64,000 nucleotides of DNA from Nonomuraea solani (lineage in GTDB: Bacteria; Actinomycetota; Actinomycetes; Streptosporangiales; Streptosporangiaceae): the NCBI RefSeq assembly GCF_900108335.1, contig NZ_FNVT01000010.1:345018-409017 (forward strand). The letters are read 5' to 3'. The position numbers were made by a program, and so were the translations under genes. Position 1 is the stretch's first letter. Each line of letters begins with the position of its first letter. Under the pieces are notes generated by a model. That model was not told the DNA's origin. It searched no databases and was given only the letters and a program-made list of their open reading frames with translations. Shown piece after piece: positions 59,166-64,000 of the stretch.

Positions 59166-60566
59166 CTAAGGGCGGCTGGGGGCGTACGGGGTGATGTCGA
59201 TGGGTGGGGTTTCGCCGAGGGCGAGGGTGGCGGCGATGCGGCCGGTGAAGGGGCCCGCCGTCAGGCCGTACGCGCTCAGGCCCGTCGCCACCACCACGCG
59301 ATCGGTCAGAGGGCCGATGAGGGCGGGGCCAGGGGCGTACACGGGGCGCAGGCCGACCCTGGTCTCCGCGACCGTCGCGTTGGCCAGCCCCGGCGCGACC
59401 CGCAGCCCTGCTTCGATCACCTCGTCCAGCCCGGCCATCGTGACGCGCGGCGCGAACCCGACGTCCTCGACGGTCGCGCCGACGACGACCCGGGAGTCCG
59501 GGAAGCCCAGCAGGTACGGGCCGACCCTGGGCAGCACGATCGGCCACCACGCGGTGTCGACGCCTTCGAGGGTGGCGTGCAGGATCTGCCCGCGCCGGGG
59601 AAAGACGGGCAGTTCGACGCCCAGCGGCCGGCACACCTCCCCGGTCCACGCACCGGCGGCGACGATCACCATGTCGGCCTCGACCCGGACACCCCCGTTG
59701 GTCTCCCCCCGGACACTCCCGTCGCGGTCCGGCCCTGAGCCGTTCGCCGCAGCTTCCGGGCGCGTGGGGGTGCCGAGGTCGCTCGTGAGTTCCGCCGGTG
59801 ATGAGGCGGCGGCATCGGGAGGGCCGACGTCGTGAGGGGCGGCATCGGGAGCGCCGGCGTCGAGCGGGGCGGTGTCGGGAGCGCCGACGTCGAGTGGGGT
59901 GGCCTGGCGCCAGGACGTCGTTTCGCCGCTCACCGCAGCGCTCTCGGTCCCACGCCCGGAGGTCGCCAGGTTCTGAGCGGAGGAGGATGAGGCCGCGCGG
60001 CCCTGGGCGGAGGGAGGTGGGGTGGCGTGGACGAGGACGTCGCCGTCCGGGGTGAGGGTGGCGGTGCCCGTACGGACCTGGGCGCCCTTGGCGATGGCGG
60101 CGCGCAGGAGGGCGTCGCGGACCGAGCATCCGTCCACGCGGGCCGCCCCCGGCACCAGGATCGCGCTCAGCGTGTCGGACAGCGGCGGGAAGAGTTCCGA
60201 CGGCGTGGGCACGTCGGTGATGTCGCCCATTTCCGGCGCGTCGGCATGGCGGCGCCGCAGCAGGCCGCGTACCGGCTCCAGGTCGGCCGGATCCTCGGCC
60301 ACCAGCAGCGCGCCCACCTTGGCATACCCGATGTCCTCGCCCAGCTCCTCCACCAGCGCCGGGTAGTGGCGGGCGCCCTCGCTGGTCAGCCGATACCAGG
60401 CCGCGTCCTCCGGATGGTCCACCCACGGGCACACGATGCCCGCGCCCGCCTGCGTCGCCGCGCCCTGGTAGCCGCCGTCCACCACGGTCACCTCGGCGCC
60501 CCGGCCGCTCAGGTAGTAGGCCGCGCCGGCCCCGACGATGCCGCTTCCGATCACCACAACACGCAT
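59166..60566 (-). CDS. FAD-dependent amino-acid oxidase (glycine/D-amino-acid oxidase type)
   Basis: 466 residues from ATG 60566. FAD site VVVIGSGIVGAGAAYYLSGRGAEVTVVDGG, GAGIVCPW, then DGCSVRDALLRAAIAKGAQV, MVIVAAGAWTGEV, FPRRGQILHATLEG and C-terminal GLRPVYAPGPALIGPL and ATGLSAYGLTAGPFTGRIAATL, typical of the DAO/ThiO family. It would oxidatively deaminate glycine, a D-amino acid or a similar amine, producing peroxide. About 95 residues (from AQGRAASSSS to GETNGG) form a low-complexity insert between two beta strands of the substrate domain, with a 10-residue repeat. The rest is complete at about 370 residues, the usual length. Confidence 0.9.
   Translation of the reverse strand: MRVVVIGSGIVGAGAAYYLSGRGAEVTVVDGGYQGAATQAGAGIVCPWVDHPEDAAWYRLTSEGARHYPALVEELGEDIGYAKVGALLVAEDPADLEPVRGLLRRRHADAPEMGDITDVPTPSELFPPLSDTLSAILVPGAARVDGCSVRDALLRAAIAKGAQVRTGTATLTPDGDVLVHATPPPSAQGRAASSSSAQNLATSGRGTESAAVSGETTSWRQATPLDVGAPDTAPLDAGAPDAAPHDVGPPDAAASSPAELTSDLGTPTRPEAAANGSGPDRDGSVRGETNGGVRVEADMVIVAAGAWTGEVCRPLGVELPVFPRRGQILHATLEGVDTAWWPIVLPRVGPYLLGFPDSRVVVGATVEDVGFAPRVTMAGLDEVIEAGLRVAPGLANATVAETRVGLRPVYAPGPALIGPLTDRVVVATGLSAYGLTAGPFTGRIAATLALGETPPIDITPYAPSRP
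59811..59900 (-). repeat. 30-base coding minisatellite in the oxidase
   Basis: Three 30-base units start at 59811, 59841 and 59871 (each begins GGCATCGGGA or GGTGTCGGGA on the plus strand). On the coding strand they give ten-residue units such as APLDAGAPD and APHDVGPPD. The repeat keeps the frame and lies within the low-complexity insert. Confidence 0.8.
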
Positions 60567-60726
60567 GGGTCAATGATCGCAGCAGGGGTGACCTGGGCCG
60601 ATGACCGGCTGGTGGGTTTTGCCCGAGCTGTGCGAACGCCCGGCCAACATGCTCGCCCGCGAACGGGCTCGCGCTCAGGAGGTACGGCGTGGGCTCTGCC
60701 GGTGGTGGCGGGTTTATGGTCGGCGC

Positions 60727-61611
60727 ATGCGCGACGCCGTCACCGAACTCGACCTGCCCTGTCCCGTCCACACGGCCGCCTCCGACGGGACCACCGTCTG
60801 GTGCGCCGGGCCCGGAGGTGTGCACGCCTACACGGCCTCCGGCGTGCCGTTGGAAACCGATGAGGAAGAGCCGCCGGAGTTACGGTCGCTGGCGGCGGTG
60901 CCCGGGACGGTGAGCGCGGCGGCCGGGGTGCCCGGCATGCTGGCGGAGACCGTGATGCTGCCCAGGTCGTTCGCGGGGACGTCAGAGTTATCGGACCCGC
61001 TCACGAAAGGGACGCTGGCGGGGGCCGGCCGGGGCCACGTGTACTGGCTCGACCCCACGGGCGTACCCCTGGCCGACGTGCCGTTCGAAGGACGGGTGGT
61101 GGCGGGCGGCGGCGAAATCTGGGCCGTCGGCGCGGGCCAGGCCCGCAGGCTGGCCGAGCCGGGAAACCTGCACGACCCGGTGGACCTGCCCGCGCTGGAC
61201 CGGTGCGCGGCCGAGGGGGAGCGGCTGTGGTGGACGTCGAAGCGGGACACCATCCTGCGCGGCGGCCCGAAAGAGGTGGACCTCGGGCCGGGCGAGCGCG
61301 GCGGGATGGCCGTGTGCGCGGGCTCTCTGTGGGTCAGCGTGGCGGGCGGTCTGCTGCGCGTCTCGGCCTGGTCGGGGGAGCCGAGGCGGTTCGTGGGGGC
61401 GCCGGAGGGGCCGGTGCCGTTCCTGGTCTGCGCGAACGGGGTCCTGGCCGGCGGGGTGCGCGACCTGTTCGTGCTCGCCCCGGCCGCCGGTGCCGCCCTC
61501 CGCGTGATTCGGCTGGGGCTGAGCGCGCCGATCGCGCTGATGATCGCGGCGGGCAAGCACATCTGGGCCTTCCCGGCCGGCCGCTCCCAGGCGTTGATCG
61601 TCCGCGCGTGA
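60727..61611 (+). CDS. hypothetical protein, probable beta-propeller
   Basis: 294 residues from ATG 60727. No family was recognised. It is beta-rich with repeated short motifs of the form V-W-C-AGPGGVHAY, GHVYWLD, GEIWAVGAG, LWWTSKRD, GSLWVSVAGGLLRVS and KHIWAFPAG, each a Trp-containing strand after a Gly turn, as in WD/NHL-like propellers with about six blades. No signal peptide or membrane helix. It stands alone; an upstream extension to 60601 exists but lacks a ribosome site. Confidence 0.6.
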   Translation: MRDAVTELDLPCPVHTAASDGTTVWCAGPGGVHAYTASGVPLETDEEEPPELRSLAAVPGTVSAAAGVPGMLAETVMLPRSFAGTSELSDPLTKGTLAGAGRGHVYWLDPTGVPLADVPFEGRVVAGGGEIWAVGAGQARRLAEPGNLHDPVDLPALDRCAAEGERLWWTSKRDTILRGGPKEVDLGPGERGGMAVCAGSLWVSVAGGLLRVSAWSGEPRRFVGAPEGPVPFLVCANGVLAGGVRDLFVLAPAAGAALRVIRLGLSAPIALMIAAGKHIWAFPAGRSQALIVRA

Positions 61612-61614
61612 GCT

Positions 61615-61638
61615 CTTATCTGGCTACAAAGCCATAAG
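61615..61638. terminator. small hairpin after the propeller-like gene
   Basis: CTTA-TC-TGGCT, loop ACAA, AGCCA-TAAG: nine pairs with a two-base bulge, starting three bases after the stop. It is A/T-richer than its surroundings. The rest of the gap up to 61894 (about 255 bases) has no gene that could be supported, though short open frames exist. Confidence 0.5.
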
Positions 61639-61894
61639 AAGTGATGCACGATGGCGCGATCACGTAAGCAGGCGGTGGTCCTCCGGCGCGCACCTGGCCG
61701 GGCGGGGACCAGGTTCGCGCTGTTCTGGCCGGCCGGCGCGACGGCGCTGGTCGCCGGATCGCAGGGGCCGAACGCAACCGGATGCCGTTCATCGTGACGG
61801 CCGGTGCGGTGGATCTGTGGCTGCTCCGGCTCAACGCGCGGGACGGCATGCGCATGACCGGACGCCTGCCGCTCGATCAACTCCCTTACGCCGC

Positions 61895-62794
61895 TCAGTG
61901 TGCCGCCTCCACGCGACGGTCGTAGTGCCGCAGGAAGAGCTCCTCCAGCGACGGCGGCCGGCTGGCCAGGTCGCGTACACCGGCCGCGGCCAGCCGGCGC
62001 AGGGCCTGGTCGAGGGCGTCGTGGTCCACGGCGAAGCGGACCCGCTGGCCGTCGGCGCGCAGGTCGTGCACGCCGGGCAGCTCCGCCAGCCCGTCGGGGG
62101 TGCTGGCCAGCTCGGCCTCGATCGTGGTGCGGGTCAGGTGCCGCAGGTCGGCCAGGGTGCCCGTCTCGACGGTACGTCCGTCGCGGACGATCGTGAGCCG
62201 GTCGCACAGCGCCTCGACCTCGGACAGGATGTGGCTGGACAGCAGCACGGTACGGCCACGGCGCTTCTCGGCGGCGACGGCGTCGCGGAACACCGCCTCC
62301 ATCAGCGGATCCAGCCCGGAGGTCGGCTCGTCCAGGATGAGCAGCTCGGCGTCGGAGGCCAGGGCGGCGACCAGCGCCACCTTCTGCCGGTTGCCCTTGG
62401 AGTAGGTGGCCGCCTTCTTACGGGGATCCAGGGCGAACCGCTCCATCAGCTCGGCCCGCCGCCGCCCGTCCAGCCCGCCGCGCAGCCGCCCGAGCAGGTC
62501 GATCACCTCGCCGCCGGTCAGGGACGGCCACAGGGTGACGTCACCGGGCACGTACGCCAGCCGCCGGTGCAGCTCGGCCGCCCCGGCCCACGGGTCACCG
62601 CCGAGCAGCCGGGCGGTGCCCGCGTCGGCCCGGATCAGGCCGAGCAGGATGCGCAGCGTGGTGCTCTTGCCCGCCCCGTTCGGGCCCAGGAAGCCGTGCA
62701 CCTCGCCGGCGCGTACGTGGAGGTCGAGGCCGTCCAGTGCCTTCGTCCGGCCGAAGCTCTTGACCAGGCCGGTGATCGAGATGGCGTCGCTCAT
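61895..62794 (-). CDS. ABC-2-type transporter ATPase (drug-export class)
   Basis: 299 residues from ATG 62794 (AAGGAG seven bases upstream). Walker A GPNGAGKST, Q-loop YVPGDVTLWPSLTG, signature YSKGNRQKVALVAALA, Walker B LLILDEPTSGLDP and HILSEVEALCDR are present, followed by a C-terminal regulatory part (ELASTPDGLAELPGVHDL). The signature Ser-Lys-Gly-Asn variant is common in this class. The permease that normally follows is absent: downstream are a 283-base empty gap and a gene on the other strand. It may work with a permease elsewhere or be a relic. Confidence 0.9.
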   Translation of the reverse strand: MSDAISITGLVKSFGRTKALDGLDLHVRAGEVHGFLGPNGAGKSTTLRILLGLIRADAGTARLLGGDPWAGAAELHRRLAYVPGDVTLWPSLTGGEVIDLLGRLRGGLDGRRRAELMERFALDPRKKAATYSKGNRQKVALVAALASDAELLILDEPTSGLDPLMEAVFRDAVAAEKRRGRTVLLSSHILSEVEALCDRLTIVRDGRTVETGTLADLRHLTRTTIEAELASTPDGLAELPGVHDLRADGQRVRFAVDHDALDQALRRLAAAGVRDLASRPPSLEELFLRHYDRRVEAAH

Positions 62795-62810
62795 CTCCGT
62801 GCTCCTTGCG

Positions 62811-62846
62811 CTATACACATGAAAAGCAGACTATACGTAAGTATAG
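62811..62846. promoter_or_regulatory. CTATAC/GTATAG boxes before the ATPase gene
   Basis: CTATAC at 62811-62816 and 62831-62836 and its complement GTATAG at 62841-62846 (the last two form a palindrome with four bases between). They are 17-52 bases upstream of the ATPase start. On the minus strand they overlap TATACT/TATAGT, good -10 sequences, so they probably combine promoter and operator. Confidence 0.6.
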
Positions 62847-62920
62847 AGATAGATGATCCCCGGCCCCCGCGCCAGGGGCCGGGATCATCGGTTCAGCGGA
62901 TCAGTGCAGCGGGCGTCCCG

Positions 62921-63252
62921 TCACCGACGGCGGCTGCGAGGGATGCTCGGAAGCGCAGTGCGTGCCGGCGGCGGCACCAGGCTCGTCAGATACGTCTCGA
63001 TGTGCGTGCGGGCGCAGACGCTGTTGTGATACTGGCCGTGGCCCACGCCGGTGTACTCCAGGACCGTGGTCCTGGGCTGTTGCCCGGCGACCGCGTTGTT
63101 CCAGGCCACCGGGGTGCCGGAGACGTTCAGGCGGTGCTGCGGGTTTGAGGCGCCAGGACTCCGCGGGCGGCCCCCGTAGACGTACGCGACGATCGCCGGC
63201 CCGGCGGCCAGATGAATCGCGCGCCGCACGGTACGAACCTGCTGGCCTTCAT
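62921..63252 (-). pseudogene. chimeric remnant: small membrane-protein start joined to alpha/beta-hydrolase end
   Basis: AGGAGG and ATG 63252 mark an old start, but the frame from it is meaningless; the sensible peptide is one base off (VRTVRRAIHLAAGPAIVAYVYG), resembling the N terminus of a small membrane protein. It then joins NPQHRLNVSGTPVAWNNAVAGQQ and TTVLEYTGVGHGQYHNSVCARTHIETYLTSLVPPPART, which fits the C-terminal TAP-like end of secreted alpha/beta hydrolases (His in GHG, YL..g.lPp). Neither part is complete. A deletion plus a frameshift explains it. Confidence 0.55.
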
Positions 63253-63264
63253 GGCGTCCTCCTG

Positions 63265-63284
63265 TTAGATGGCTCGCCATCTAA
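63265..63284. promoter_or_regulatory. perfect 20-base palindrome
   Basis: TTAGATGGC, two bases, GCCATCTAA. It lies 12 bases upstream of the old start at 63252 and overlaps the space before it, so it was probably an operator of the now broken minus-strand gene; it may still bind a regulator. Confidence 0.65.
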
Positions 63285-63326
63285 TTCGTCGGCGATCACG
63301 ATGTTGCGCACTTCGATCGATCTGGC

Positions 63327-63357
63327 GTACAGTGTTCTCATCAAGAGAACGTTGTAC
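63327..63357. promoter_or_regulatory. 31-base interrupted palindrome before the serine hydrolase
   Basis: GTACA, two bases, GTTCTC, five-base centre, GAGAAC, two bases, TGTAC: 11 matching pairs in each arm. It ends 17 bases before ATG 63375, so it lies over the promoter or leader. Likely operator of a TetR- or PadR-like regulator outside the window. Confidence 0.7.
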
Positions 63358-63374
63358 GCGCTGAGGAGATCGCC

Positions 63375-64000
63375 ATGACGAAGAGCTGGGACATGAAGGG
63401 CACTTGGGACAGCAAGGGTGCCTGGGAGACGCAGGGCCGCTGGGAGGAGGACCGGCGCGCCGGGTTCTCCGAGGCGGGCCTGCGGCGGATGCGTGAGGTG
63501 CTGAACGGCCATGTCGCCTCCGGCGCGGTCCCCGGGCTGGTCGCGCTGGTCGGCCGGGGCGACGACGTCCATGTCGAGGCGATCGGCACCTTGCACGCGG
63601 GCGGCGACGAGCCGATGCGGCGAGACACGATCTTCCGGATGGCGTCGCTGACCAAGCCGGTCACGGCCGCCGGGGTGATGATCCTGGTCGAGGAGTGCCG
63701 GGTGCGGCTGGACGACCCGGTCGAGACCTGGCTGCCCGAGCTGGCCGACCGGCGGGTGCTCAAGAGCATCGACGCCCCGCTGGAGGAGACCGTGCCGGCC
63801 CACCGCCCGATCACCGTCCGCGACCTGCTGACCTTCACCTTCGGCTTCGGGGCGGTGCTGGCGGCGCCGGACACCTACCCGATCCAGACCGCGATCCACG
63901 AGCTCGGCCTGGACACCACCTCACCGGACTTCGGGCCCGATGAGTGGATCCGCCGGCTGGGCGAGCTGCCGCTGATGTACCAGCCGGGCGAGCTGTGGCA
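63375..64000 (+). CDS. serine hydrolase (beta-lactamase family), 5' part
   Basis: Runs off the window end after 208 residues. ATG 63375 follows GAGGAG. Catalytic SxxK is SLTK in IFRMASLTKPVTAAGVMILVEECRVRLDDPVETWLPEL, and VRDLLTFTFGFG and PLMYQPGELW (the start of the Tyr region) follow, as in penicillin-binding-protein-like esterases. No signal peptide. The first 22 residues contain a six-residue repeat (SWDMKG, TWDSKG, AWETQG) not part of the family fold. Confidence 0.88.
   Translation, partial: MTKSWDMKGTWDSKGAWETQGRWEEDRRAGFSEAGLRRMREVLNGHVASGAVPGLVALVGRGDDVHVEAIGTLHAGGDEPMRRDTIFRMASLTKPVTAAGVMILVEECRVRLDDPVETWLPELADRRVLKSIDAPLEETVPAHRPITVRDLLTFTFGFGAVLAAPDTYPIQTAIHELGLDTTSPDFGPDEWIRRLGELPLMYQPGELW
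63384..63437 (+). repeat. 18-base coding repeat at the hydrolase N terminus
   Basis: Three 18-base units at 63384, 63402 and 63420 encode [S/T/A]W[D/E]xxG hexapeptides, followed by a partial RWEED. The repeat starts at codon 4, directly after the start. Confidence 0.75.

Noticed and set aside
58828..60825. Long open frame of 665 codons on the minus strand over the oxidase gene
   Set aside because: It is an alternative frame of the oxidase gene region with Arg/Gly/Pro-only composition and no domain, an effect of very high GC.
61650..61797. Possible 49-residue gene in the 61612-61894 gap
   Set aside because: No ribosome site and no recognisable or conserved-looking features; composition alone does not support it.
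1..64000. CRISPR arrays, tRNA or rRNA genes, transposases, integrases
   Set aside because: None was seen: the tandem repeats found have no regular spacers, and no protein resembles a recombinase.

Overview
The window is very GC-rich DNA with G/C-saturated third codon positions, frequent GTG/TTG starts, many 4-base ATGA/GTGA stop-start overlaps, LAL and PucR regulators, DUF3152 and ARB_07466-type secreted proteins. This points to a filamentous actinomycete, most likely Streptosporangiales (Nonomuraea-like); the genus is an inference from gene style, not from a marker gene. No rRNA, tRNA, CRISPR array, insertion sequence or prophage was seen. It reads as an accessory chromosomal region of catabolic and transport loci with local regulators.

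1-17.5 kb, peptide and amino-acid region: the end of a serine hydrolase, a PucR regulator and a peptide ABC operon in which the second permease and first ATPase are one polypeptide. Convergent to it is a GNAT plus N-acylamino-acid racemase pair. After an unknown gene and a deleted phosphotransferase remnant comes a second, complete peptide ABC operon that ends with an M24 peptidase homologue lacking most metal ligands; an Lrp/AsnC regulator is divergent from it. Together they could import peptides and process (D-)amino acids.

17.5-26.8 kb, regulation and envelope: a large LAL regulator, small hypotheticals, a DUF4239 membrane protein, a proline-rich anchored secreted protein, a chimeric VTC/CotH remnant, an OmpR-type two-component system and an intact phosphotransferase.

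26.8-33.8 kb, glycoside locus: a sugar ABC importer (minus strand) divergent from a GH3 glycosidase overlapping a LacI regulator. Two CGAAA/TTTCG palindromes lie in the divergent promoter region.

33.9-41.9 kb: a 1,029-residue membrane M48-like protease with a small partner gene, a flavin oxidoreductase, a Ser/Thr kinase and a secreted coiled-coil ARB_07466-type protein.

41.9-51.5 kb, second sugar locus: an orphan sugar-import ATPase and a DeoR regulator sharing a 10-base motif, a secreted PA14-GH2 glycosidase, and a four-gene importer whose order and binding protein resemble the galactofuranose system YtfQRT-YjfF.

51.5-64 kb: pirin, metallo-beta-lactamase-fold protein, SDR/TetR pair with a clear operator, a serine hydrolase, a carboxylesterase, a DUF3152 zincin lipoprotein, an amino-acid oxidase, an unknown gene, an orphan ABC-2-type ATPase, a chimeric hydrolase remnant and the start of another serine hydrolase behind two strong palindromes.

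Two themes recur. Several genes survive only as deletion remnants (10.1, 23 and 63 kb). Several intact enzymes carry in-frame low-complexity or minisatellite inserts (38.5, 55.3, 59.8 and 63.4 kb, plus parts of the protease and kinase).
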